DNA of 6,155 nucleotides from an uncultured Eggerthella sp. (GTDB lineage: Bacteria; Actinomycetota; Coriobacteriia; Coriobacteriales; Eggerthellaceae): the NCBI GenBank assembly GCA_900551155.1, contig URVA01000083.1:1-6155 (forward strand). Reading direction: 5' to 3'. This document shows positions 1 through 6,155 of this stretch, one piece after another. A model generated the notes under the pieces. The model searched no databases. It saw only the letters and a list, made by a program, of their open reading frames with translations, and was not told the origin of the DNA. Position 1 is the stretch's first letter, and every line of letters starts with the position of its first letter. Both the position numbers and the translations under genes were made by a program.

Positions 1-1
1 C

Positions 2-830
2 ACGTACGCTTTGACTGCCGACGATCAAGCAACAGCTGGGGATGTTGACGGCTTTGGTCCCATGGATAAAAACGGTCATGGCACCCACGTCGCTGGTATT
101 GTTGGTGCTCAACTCGACAACGATGAAGGCGGTTCTGGCGTAGCGCCTGGTGTCAAGATTATGGCGCTTCGTGCCGCTGGTGATGTCTTCCCGTCTTCTA
201 GTGGCGTGCGCCTTCGTAAGTAAGACAACTCCCTATACCTCTTGGGATGGAACTTCTATGGCGACACCTGTGGCAAGCGGCGTTGCGGCTTTAATTGCGC
301 AAGACCTCGCAGATAAAGGTTTGTCCCCAGAACAGCAGGCAGCAGAAGTGCGTGCTAGGCTGATTGGTGGAGCTATTCGCGATAACGATTCGCTTATGGG
401 CACTAGCCAGTCAGATGGTCGTTTGGATGTGAAAAAAGCTCTGGAAAATCCGAATCCTGTTATTACGGAAGTCGATCAATCAAAAGAAAACCCTGGCAAT
501 GCAGCTATTTCGGGCTTCTTCTTTGGCAGTAGTCCTTCAATTGAAATTAGTAATGCAGACGCGCCTGATGCTCAAGCAGTGCAGCTTAGTGTGGGCGAAT
601 CCTCTACAAACGAGGATGGTTCTACAACCTATAACGTTACGCTGCCAGAAGGTATGAAAGAAGGGTCCTATTACGTTAAGGCAACAAATGCTGATAATTC
701 CAACTGGGGTCGCATGAAGCTTTCGTTGAAAGCGGTTCCTGAGTCAAGTGAATCTGGTGAAGAAGACCCTGATAATCCCTCCGTTACATCTGTGTATTCA
801 TCCATAAGATCGTCAGCGACAGCTAGGTAG
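2..830 (+). pseudogene. S8 family (subtilisin-like) serine protease relic
   Basis: This is the remains of a subtilase, a secreted or surface endopeptidase using an Asp-His-Ser triad. It is open at the left window edge, so the Asp motif and any signal peptide lie outside. The frame from position 2 carries the His motif NGHGTHVAG (catalytic His codon 77-79) and then GVAPGVKIMALRAAGD, and stops at 221-223. The Ser motif GTSMATPVASGVAAL (catalytic Ser codon 255-257) is in another frame, so a frameshift falls between about 183 and 225. His and Ser codons are about 59 codons apart, against 157 residues in subtilisin, so roughly 100 residues with the oxyanion Asn are missing. After the catalytic part come an extracellular-looking beta-rich stretch and an acidic/Ser linker (ESSESGEEDPDNPS). 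Homology appears to end at about 775-792, where the sequence becomes the antisense of the neighbouring antitoxin gene; the last 13 or so codons to the TAG at 828-830 are accidental. No active protease can be made. The family call is sure; the exact deletion endpoints are inferred. Confidence 0.88.
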
Positions 831-988
831 TTTTCCATACCTTGTGGAGGCTCATTTTCGATAGGAACAATTTTGAATGCAGGTTTGTTCCGTTTAAATA
901 CCGTAACGGTAACGTGCTCTTTCATGACTAGATCAGTCAGTTGGGTAAAATTTGTTCGAGCATCTGTAAGGCTTACTGTGTATTTCAA
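671..988 (-). CDS. Phd/YefM-family antitoxin, 3' end lost and replaced
   Basis: The N-terminal part resembles Phd/YefM antitoxins, the DNA-binding partners of small type II toxins (RelE/YoeB, Doc or PIN types), which also repress their own operon. The opening MKYTVSLTDARTNFTQL and the following VTVTVFKRNKPAFKIVPIE match the fold's strand-helix pattern. Recognisable sequence runs to about residue 67 (YLAVADDLMDEYTDV). After that the frame reads the antisense of the protease relic until its stop near 671, giving a Ser/Asp-rich tail that is almost certainly not native. The start is a TTG at 986-988, with GGAG five nucleotides upstream and an in-frame TGA just before it, so no better start is available. 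No toxin gene follows on this strand, because that space is protease sequence. The N-terminal DNA-binding half could still fold; the C-terminal toxin-binding end is probably cut short. It could also be a plain pseudogene. Family assignment rests on pattern recognition only. Confidence 0.68.
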   Translation of the reverse strand: MKYTVSLTDARTNFTQLTDLVMKEHVTVTVFKRNKPAFKIVPIENEPPQGMENYLAVADDLMDEYTDVTEGLSGSSSPDSLDSGTAFNESFMRPQLELSAFVALT

Positions 989-1029
989 TGCATCTCCGTT
1001 TCATCTAACTAAAACTGTATGCAATTAAA

Positions 1030-1059
1030 AGTATATTTACATCAGGCATTTTAAGTGAA
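1030..1059 (-). promoter_or_regulatory. candidate promoter of the antitoxin gene
   Basis: On the minus strand, TATACT (1030-1035) is preceded after an 18-bp spacer by TTCACT (1054-1059), which matches the TTGACA box at four of six positions. Transcription would start about 35 nt before the TTG start codon. The match is modest and the region is AT-rich, so it may be chance. Confidence 0.3.
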
Positions 1060-1091
1060 GTAACTATAGCTGAGTGAATGAAACAATAAAG

Positions 1092-1132
1092 AACATAGGA
1101 ACTTGTTCCAGTTTGGAACAAGTTCCTATGTT
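1092..1132. repeat. perfect 19-bp inverted repeat with 3-nt loop
   Basis: The left arm AACATAGGAACTTGTTCCA (1092-1110) and the right arm (1114-1132) are exact reverse complements around the loop GTT. Each arm contains its own interrupted palindrome: GGAACTTGTTCC at 1098-1109 and GGAACAAGTTCC at 1115-1126, with centres 17 bp apart. As RNA it would form a very stable hairpin. It could be a terminator: on the minus strand the stem is followed by TTCTTTATTGTTT, and on the plus strand only by a weaker T-rich stretch. It could equally be a tandem operator, or a relic of a mobile element end. The structure is certain; the role is not. Confidence 0.85.
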
Positions 1133-1336
1133 GGATTTGATTTGAATAAATTCACTAACTAGTCTGCTAAATTACATAGAAGTTATCTTTGCCCGTCGTT
1201 AACCACATGAGCGTGAGCCCTTGACCGAAAGAGCCTTTGCAACTGCGTTGGAATTATTTCAAGAATACATATGAGAATAGATCAGGTGAGATATGTTTAG
1301 GGAAGTAAAGGATCACTCTGCCTTTCTTATCGAAGA

Positions 1337-1389
1337 TTAGCTGGTAGCTAAAGGATTCTTTGGCATGTGATAGGTATAATAGCTGCTAG
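1337..1389 (+). repeat. paired TAGCTG(G/C)TAG boxes around the hsd -10 element
   Basis: TAGCTGGTAG at 1338-1347 and TAGCTGCTAG at 1380-1389 are identical at nine of ten positions and start 42 bp apart, which is four helical turns. The first box lies in the inverted repeat TTAGCT-GGT-AGCTAA (1337-1351). The second overlaps the last base of the -10 box and the likely transcription start. This layout would suit a repressor that binds both sites, but a chance match in an AT-rich region cannot be excluded. Confidence 0.4.
1353..1380 (+). promoter_or_regulatory. probable hsdRMS promoter
   Basis: A consensus -10 box, TATAAT, lies at 1375-1380. The -35 region is poor; GGATTC (1353-1358) sits at a 16-bp spacing but barely resembles TTGACA. 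Such a weak -35 next to a perfect -10 would suit a promoter that relies on an activator or is kept low, which is an inference. Transcription would begin near 1387, leaving a leader of about 56 nt before the preferred hsdR start. No other promoter is evident before hsdM or hsdS, so this one probably serves the whole operon. Confidence 0.5.
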
Positions 1390-1427
1390 TTTATAAATTA
1401 TGCTCTTTATTACTTATGACTAAGCGC

Positions 1428-1434
1428 AAAGAGG
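1428..1434 (+). promoter_or_regulatory. ribosome binding site that fixes the hsdR start
   Basis: AAAGAGG lies eight nucleotides before the ATG at 1443. The in-frame upstream ATG at 1416 has only T-rich sequence before it and no purine-rich box, and this AAAGAGG falls inside its reading frame. The site therefore argues for initiation at 1443. Confidence 0.7.
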
Positions 1435-1442
1435 TTTTCACT

Positions 1443-4400
1443 ATGGGCGAATATGAGTATGCTGGATTAAACCTTAATGAAGATTTTTATGAGCAAGCAC
1501 TCATAGATTACTTTCAAGAATATCTTGGATATGCATATTTATACGGTCCCGATGTTCCGCGTACAAGTACTGAATATCACGACGTGTTTCTTCCTGATGT
1601 TCTTCCCGAGGCGTTAGCCCATATAAATCCTTCTTTGCCTAAAGCTGCAATAGATGAAGCTATTATCAAATTAGGTGACATTGATACTGGATCGTTGCCT
1701 CAGCGAAACGAGGTATTTAACGAATGCCTGCAATCGGGCGTTGAGGTTCGCTACTTTGATGGCAAAGAAGACAAAGATGACATTGTGTATTTAATCGATT
1801 TTGATAATCCTAATAACAACGAGTTTCACATTGTTAACCAATGGACTTATGTTGAATATTCAAACAAAAGGCCCGATCTTATTGTGTTTGTCAACGGGAT
1901 ACCGCTCGTTATTTTTGAACTAAAATCCCCATCTCGCGAGGAAACAGACTCTTCGCATGCATATCTGCAATTAAGAAACTATATGAAACAAATTCCTTCT
2001 ATGTTTGTTCCAAATGCATTTTGTGTGATGAGCGATTTGTCCGACACTCGTGTCGGCACCATTACGGCTCCCGAAGACCGTTTCGTTAAATGGAAATCGA
2101 TCGATGGTGATTATTCCGAAACGCAAAATGCTACGTGGAAGACTATGCTTGAAGGAATGTTCCGCAAGGAACGTCTGATCGACATTATTAAGAACTTTAT
2201 CTGCTTTAATGATACTTCAGATAAAGTAATCAAAATTCTTGCTGGTTATCACCAATATTTTGCTGTTCATAAAGCTGCAGAGAGAGCCGTTGAAGCCGTT
2301 GCGGGTGATGGAAAAATTGGCGTATTTTGGCATTCGCAAGGATCAGGGAAGTCCCTTTCTATGGTCTTTTTGGCTCATATGCTTCAAGAAATAATTTCTA
2401 GTCCTACTATTGTTGTGATTACCGACCGCAATGATTTGGATGATCAGCTTTTCGGACAGTTTAGTCGCTGCTCTGACTTTTTGCGTCAAAAACCTGAACG
2501 AGCTAAAAGCCGCAAGCATCTTCAAGAGCTTCTTCTTAATCGTGAAGCAAATGGAATCATATTTACTACCATGCAAAAGTTCATGGAAAGTGATGAATCT
2601 CTTTGCGATAGAAGCAATGTAGTAGTAATGGTGGACGAAGCTCATCGTGGCCAGTATGGACTTACTGAAAAAATGACTGCCGACGGTCACATTTCTATTG
2701 GTGCTGCGCGATTGGTAAGAAAAGCTTTGCCTAACGCTTCTTATATTGGTTTTACGGGTACACCTATTTCTACTGAAGATAAAAATACTCGTGAGATTTT
2801 TGGTGACTATATTGATGTTTACGATATGACCCAGGCTGTCGAAGACGATGCAACGCGACCAGTTTATTACGAGAGCAGAGTAGTTGCTCTCGGGCTCAAT
2901 GAAAATACGTTAGCTCAATTGGATAAAGAATACGCAGATTTTGCTGATCAAGTTAACGAAATCAGCGTGGAAAAAAGCAAACGAGATCTTGGTGGTCTTG
3001 ACGCAATTTTTGCTACACCTCAAGTAATTGATTCTCTTTGTAAAGATATCGTTGATCACTACGAAAAATATCGTAGCGACGTGCTTACGGGCAAAGCGCT
3101 TATTGTTGCTTATTCGCGCGAAGTTGCTATGAAGATTTACTACCGCATGATGGAACTACGTCCTCAATGGAAAGATAAGCTGGGTGTAGTTATGACCATG
3201 GGTAATCAAGATCCTGAAGAATGGTTTGATGTGTGTGGTGGTAAAACACACAAAAAGGAAATGGAGCGACGCTTCAAGGATGATAATGATCCTCTGAAGA
3301 TTGCCATTGTTGTAGATATGTGGTTGACGGGATTCGATGTTCCATCACTTGCAACAATGTATGTGTTTAAGCCTATGAAGGGCCACAACTTAATGCAAGC
3401 AATCGCTCGTGTTAATCGTGTTTATAAAGGCAAAGAAGGCGGTCTTGTTGTTGATTACATAGGCATTGCGAATGCGTTAAAGCGCGCAATGAAAGATTAC
3501 ACACAGCGTGATCGTAGCAATTATGGCGATATGGATATTGCTTCTACTGCTTATCCCAAATTCCTCGATAAATTAGATGTATGTCGAGATTTGCTCTATG
3601 GATTTAATTATCAAGATAAGATTTTTACTGAAAATAGAGTTCAGTTAGTTGAAGCTATTTCTGCAGGAACGGATTGGCTGCTTGATCCAGCGCATAAAGA
3701 AGATATGGAAGATTTCATTAAGCAGGCACAGCTGATGAATCAGGCCTTGAGTCTTTGTAAGAGTTTGGTTTCTGAAAAGGATAGCCACGAAGCAGCGTAT
3801 TTATCTGTATTGCGTGTACAGGTATTACGTATTTTAGGAAGAACAGGTGGCGGCGATGGCAAGGCTATGACCTTTGCTGAGTTTAATAAACATATCAGTG
3901 AAATACTTGAACAAACGGTTACGGCTAACGGAACAATTAATCTTTTTGAGAAGGATTCGGTTGAAATTTCCATTTTTGATGAAAGCTTCTTAGAAGAGCT
4001 ATCTCATATGAAGGAGAAGAATATAGCTCTTGAAACACTGAAACGCCTTATAAAAGAGCAGGTTAAGAACTATCAAAGAACAAGTGTTGTTAAAGCTAAA
4101 AAGTTCTCTGAAATGCTGCAGCAGTCAGTTAATGGTTATCTTAATGGGATGCTTAGTAATGCTGAAGTTATAGAAGAACTTTTGAACATGGCAAAAGAAA
4201 TGATGGCGGAACGTCAAGAGGGCAAAGAGCTTGGTCTTTCAACAGAAGAACTTGCATTTTATGATGCTCTAACTAAGCCTCAGGCTGTGAAGGATTTTTA
4301 CGACAACGAAGAACTGATTGCAATTACTCGCGAGCTTACGGAAGCAATGCGTAAAAATGCAACCATTGATTGGCAGCGCAAGGAAAGTGCAAGGGCTGGC

Positions 4401-4520
4401 ATGAGACGCGCTATTAAGCGTTTATTAAAGCATCATAAGTATCCCCCTGAGGGAATGGAAGATGCTATGGAGACAGTTATGGCACAATGTGAACTCTGGG
4501 CAGATACGAAGATTGCTTAA
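1443..4520 (+). CDS. hsdR: type I restriction enzyme, R subunit (translocase and nuclease)
   Basis: HsdR is the motor and nuclease subunit of a type I R-M complex. It pulls DNA past the HsdM2S core using ATP and cuts far from unmethylated recognition sites. Numbering from the ATG at 1443 gives 1025 residues, a normal length. The N-terminal PD-(D/E)xK nuclease shows RPDLIVF (Asp145) and FELKSP (Glu159, Lys161). The helicase core follows: Walker A HSQGSGKS (Lys303), DRNDLDDQ (about 328), the DEAH box VDEAH (398-401), FTGTP (about 437-441), the motif V region DMWLTGFDVPSL (from 625), and motif VI QAIARVNR (652-659). The C-terminal part from about 840, with KNYQRTSVVKAKKFSEML near 875, is the helical domain (T1RH-like, formerly DUF3387) that docks on the core. 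All key residues are present and the frame is unbroken, so the protein should be active. The upstream ATG at 1416 would add nine residues but lacks a ribosome binding site. hsdM begins 12 nt after the stop. Confidence 0.97.
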   Translation: MGEYEYAGLNLNEDFYEQALIDYFQEYLGYAYLYGPDVPRTSTEYHDVFLPDVLPEALAHINPSLPKAAIDEAIIKLGDIDTGSLPQRNEVFNECLQSGVEVRYFDGKEDKDDIVYLIDFDNPNNNEFHIVNQWTYVEYSNKRPDLIVFVNGIPLVIFELKSPSREETDSSHAYLQLRNYMKQIPSMFVPNAFCVMSDLSDTRVGTITAPEDRFVKWKSIDGDYSETQNATWKTMLEGMFRKERLIDIIKNFICFNDTSDKVIKILAGYHQYFAVHKAAERAVEAVAGDGKIGVFWHSQGSGKSLSMVFLAHMLQEIISSPTIVVITDRNDLDDQLFGQFSRCSDFLRQKPERAKSRKHLQELLLNREANGIIFTTMQKFMESDESLCDRSNVVVMVDEAHRGQYGLTEKMTADGHISIGAARLVRKALPNASYIGFTGTPISTEDKNTREIFGDYIDVYDMTQAVEDDATRPVYYESRVVALGLNENTLAQLDKEYADFADQVNEISVEKSKRDLGGLDAIFATPQVIDSLCKDIVDHYEKYRSDVLTGKALIVAYSREVAMKIYYRMMELRPQWKDKLGVVMTMGNQDPEEWFDVCGGKTHKKEMERRFKDDNDPLKIAIVVDMWLTGFDVPSLATMYVFKPMKGHNLMQAIARVNRVYKGKEGGLVVDYIGIANALKRAMKDYTQRDRSNYGDMDIASTAYPKFLDKLDVCRDLLYGFNYQDKIFTENRVQLVEAISAGTDWLLDPAHKEDMEDFIKQAQLMNQALSLCKSLVSEKDSHEAAYLSVLRVQVLRILGRTGGGDGKAMTFAEFNKHISEILEQTVTANGTINLFEKDSVEISIFDESFLEELSHMKEKNIALETLKRLIKEQVKNYQRTSVVKAKKFSEMLQQSVNGYLNGMLSNAEVIEELLNMAKEMMAERQEGKELGLSTEELAFYDALTKPQAVKDFYDNEELIAITRELTEAMRKNATIDWQRKESARAGMRRAIKRLLKHHKYPPEGMEDAMETVMAQCELWADTKIA

Positions 4521-4532
4521 TTAGGAATTACA

Positions 4533-6047
4533 ATGGCTAAAGCAAAGAAGACTGAAAACACTGCAGAAATTGGCTTTGAGGAGCAGATTTGGAAGGCAGC
4601 AGATAAGCTCCGTGGCAATATTGATGCTTCTGAATATAAAAATGTTGTACTTGGCTTAATTTTTTTGAAGTATATTTCTGACAAATTTGAACAGCGTTAT
4701 CAAGAGCTCATCGATGAGGGAGAAGGCTTCGAAGAAGATCGTGATGAATATACTTACCAAAACATCTTTTTTGTTCCCCAAGAAGCTCGTTGGGAAACAA
4801 TTGCTGCAGCTGCTCATACGCCAGAAATTGGTAAAGTTATTGACAATGCAATGCGTCTTATTGAGTCAGAAAACGACACATTAAAAGGCGTTCTACCAAA
4901 GAATTTTGCACGTCAAGAATTAGATAAGAGACGTTTAGGTGAAGTAGTTGACCTTTTCACTAATGTTAAGATGGCAGAAAAGGGTGACACGCGAGATATT
5001 TTAGGAAGAACCTACGAATATTGCTTAGCAAAATTCGCTGAAAAAGAAGGTAAAAATGCTGGAGAGTTTTATACACCTGCTTGTGTCGTTAAAACACTTG
5101 TTGAAGTAATCCAACCGCTTCATGGTCGCGTGTATGATCCCTGCTGTGGTTCGGGTGGAATGTTTGTTCAATCTGCTGAATTTATTAAAAGGCATTCAGG
5201 AAAAATCAGCGACATTTCTGTTTTCGGACAAGAAAGTAATCCAACAACCTGGAAAATGGCTACGATGAATTTGGCAATTCGTGGCATTCCAGCTGATCTT
5301 GGCAAGTTTAACGCTGATACCTTCTTCAACGATTGTCACAAGAATGAACGCTTTGATTTTATTCTCGCTAATCCTCCCTTTAATTTGAAGGATTGGGGTG
5401 GAGACAAATTAAAAGATGACCCTCGATGGGATTATGGTATTCCGCCTGAGGGAAATGCAAACTTTGCTTGGTTGCAGCATATGATTCATCATCTTTCTCG
5501 CAATGGTCGTATTGGTATGGTGCTTGCCAATGGCTCTCTGTCATCTCAAGCATCGGGTGAGGGTGATATTCGAAAGAATATTGTAGAAGCAGATCTGGTT
5601 GAGGGTATTGTTGCTATGCCTGGTCAGCTTTTCTACAGCACGCAAATTCCCGTTTCGCTTTGGATAATCAATAAAGCTAAAACTCAAAATCGGCAGACTC
5701 TTTTTGTTGATGCACGCGAAATGGGTACGATGGTTACTCGAAAATTGCGTGAATTTACCGATGATGATATTGCTAAAGTCGCTCAAGCGTTTACTGATTT
5801 CCGTGAGGGTAAATTGGAACCTATAAAGGGTTTTTGCGCTGCTGCATCTACAGAAGATATTGCAAAACAGGATTACATTCTTACACCTGGTCGTTATGTA
5901 GGCATTGCGGATGTAGAGGAAGACGACGAACCATTCGATGAAAAAATGAAGCGTCTTACGGGTGAATTAAGCGAGCTATTTAAAGAATCCGATCGTTTGC
6001 AAGAGCAAATCAAGAAGAACTTGGAGGCGATTGGATATGAAATCTAG
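4533..6047 (+). CDS. hsdM: type I R-M system M subunit, DNA N6-adenine methyltransferase
   Basis: HsdM transfers a methyl group from S-adenosylmethionine to adenine N6 in the sequence chosen by HsdS. Two copies with one HsdS form the protective methylase, and with HsdR the restriction complex. The 504-residue length is typical. Residues about 14-140 form the helical N-terminal domain (HsdM_N type, with YKNVVLGLIFLKYISDKF). The catalytic domain follows, with GEFYTP (FYTP at 179-182), the SAM-binding motif YDPCCGSGG (201-209) and the catalytic NPPF (280-283). The last 40 or so residues (FDEKMKRLTGELSELF onward, to EAIGYEI) look like the coiled helix that contacts HsdS. The start is supported by AGGA (4523-4526) six nucleotides upstream. 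The 12-nt gap after hsdR and the 11-nt overlap with hsdS indicate one transcript, with coupled translation at least into hsdS. No frameshift or missing motif is seen. Confidence 0.97.
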   Translation: MAKAKKTENTAEIGFEEQIWKAADKLRGNIDASEYKNVVLGLIFLKYISDKFEQRYQELIDEGEGFEEDRDEYTYQNIFFVPQEARWETIAAAAHTPEIGKVIDNAMRLIESENDTLKGVLPKNFARQELDKRRLGEVVDLFTNVKMAEKGDTRDILGRTYEYCLAKFAEKEGKNAGEFYTPACVVKTLVEVIQPLHGRVYDPCCGSGGMFVQSAEFIKRHSGKISDISVFGQESNPTTWKMATMNLAIRGIPADLGKFNADTFFNDCHKNERFDFILANPPFNLKDWGGDKLKDDPRWDYGIPPEGNANFAWLQHMIHHLSRNGRIGMVLANGSLSSQASGEGDIRKNIVEADLVEGIVAMPGQLFYSTQIPVSLWIINKAKTQNRQTLFVDAREMGTMVTRKLREFTDDDIAKVAQAFTDFREGKLEPIKGFCAAASTEDIAKQDYILTPGRYVGIADVEEDDEPFDEKMKRLTGELSELFKESDRLQEQIKKNLEAIGYEI

Positions 6048-6155
6048 TTCATTTCGAAAAACTACTCTTGAAGAAATTGCTATTGTAACTATGGGACAAT
6101 CCCCAAAAGGAGAAACGTTAAATCATGACAAGAAAGGCACTCCTTTTATGCAGGG
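6037..6155 (+). CDS. hsdS: type I R-M system S (specificity) subunit, 5' part only
   Basis: HsdS reads the bipartite target sequence through two target-recognition domains and so sets the specificity of both methylation and cleavage. Only 39 codons lie inside the window. They contain LEEIAIVTMGQSPKGETLN and GTPFMQG, the characteristic opening of the first recognition domain (the usual pattern is GQSP...G.PF.QG). The ATG at 6037 is preceded after nine nucleotides by a strong GGAGG (6023-6027) lying inside hsdM, and it overlaps the end of hsdM by 11 nt, so translation is probably coupled and keeps M and S in proportion. The target sequence cannot be predicted from this fragment, and I cannot tell whether the gene is complete or has alternative copies downstream. 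Confidence 0.93.
   Translation, partial: MKSSSFRKTTLEEIAIVTMGQSPKGETLNHDKKGTPFMQ

Larger units (their letters stand above)
989..1442. other. intergenic region between antitoxin and hsdR
   Basis: About 450 nt carry no intact gene on either strand. From left to right it contains the candidate antitoxin promoter, a long perfect inverted repeat (1092-1132), a plus-strand frame with coding-like fragments interrupted by stops (1146-1370), and the probable hsd promoter with flanking repeat boxes (1337-1389). I see no tRNA-like or recognisable riboswitch structure. Because the two flanking genes diverge, this stretch is the shared control region for both. Confidence 0.7.

Noticed and set aside
150..224. 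GTG at 150 as the start of a separate gene covering the Ser part of the protease
   Set aside because: The codons from 150 to about 183 are an out-of-frame reading of the His-side protease sequence. The Ser motif is the continuation of a broken subtilase and not an independent protein.
1293..1340. Short ATG frame (MFREVKDHSAFLIED) as a leader peptide gene
   Set aside because: It has only 15 codons, lies upstream of the likely promoter rather than in the transcript leader, and its ribosome binding site is too close to the ATG.
1416..1442. ATG at 1416 as the hsdR start
   Set aside because: There is no purine-rich ribosome binding site upstream of it, while the AAAGAGG inside this stretch is well placed for the ATG at 1443.
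2343..2690. Minus-strand open frame inside hsdR
   Set aside because: It is antisense to the conserved helicase motifs, its product resembles no family, and its composition is that of a shadow frame. The other open frames inside hsdR and hsdM were dismissed for the same reason.
4660..4666. Run of seven T early in hsdM as a phase-variation tract
   Set aside because: The run is short, and the encoded residues LIFLK lie in a well-conserved part of HsdM, so codon choice explains it.
1..6155. CRISPR array, tRNA, rRNA or complete insertion sequence
   Set aside because: No regularly spaced repeats, no cloverleaf-like sequence and no intact transposase with terminal repeats could be seen on either strand.

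Overview
The window reads as a bacterial chromosome segment with a small decayed region on the left and a complete-looking start of a type I restriction-modification (R-M) operon on the right. The organism is probably Gram-positive. A secreted-type subtilisin-like protease with an acidic/Ser linker, strong AGGA/GGAGG ribosome binding sites and a moderate-to-low GC content would suit a host-associated actinobacterium such as an Atopobium/Olsenella-like coriobacterium. This is a guess from the style of the proteins, not something the sequence proves.

Layout. Positions 1-830 hold the wreck of an S8 (subtilase) protease. The catalytic-His segment and the catalytic-Ser segment are in different frames, and roughly 100 residues between them are missing, including the oxyanion Asn. 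Around 775-792 the protease sequence runs straight into the 3' part of a minus-strand Phd/YefM-type antitoxin gene (988 leftwards), so both genes have lost their ends at one junction and no toxin gene is visible. Positions 989-1442 are non-coding or decayed. They contain a perfect 19-bp inverted repeat with a 3-nt loop (1092-1132), a frame with coding-like fragments broken by stops (1146-1370), and the probable hsd promoter with a consensus TATAAT (1375-1380) bracketed by two near-identical TAGCTG(G/C)TAG boxes.

Positions 1443-6155 carry hsdR, hsdM and the beginning of hsdS on the plus strand. The genes are tightly packed (12 nt between R and M, an 11-nt overlap between M and S) and are very likely one transcript. 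HsdM and HsdS would form the sequence-specific adenine methyltransferase. HsdR adds the ATP-driven translocase and nuclease that cut unmodified foreign DNA. HsdS, which sets the recognition sequence, is cut off by the window edge after 39 codons.

I see no evidence for a wholly new system. The operon looks intact and conventional. The points worth a second look are the junction of two broken genes, the orphan antitoxin diverging from the R-M operon, and the repeats in the shared intergenic region.
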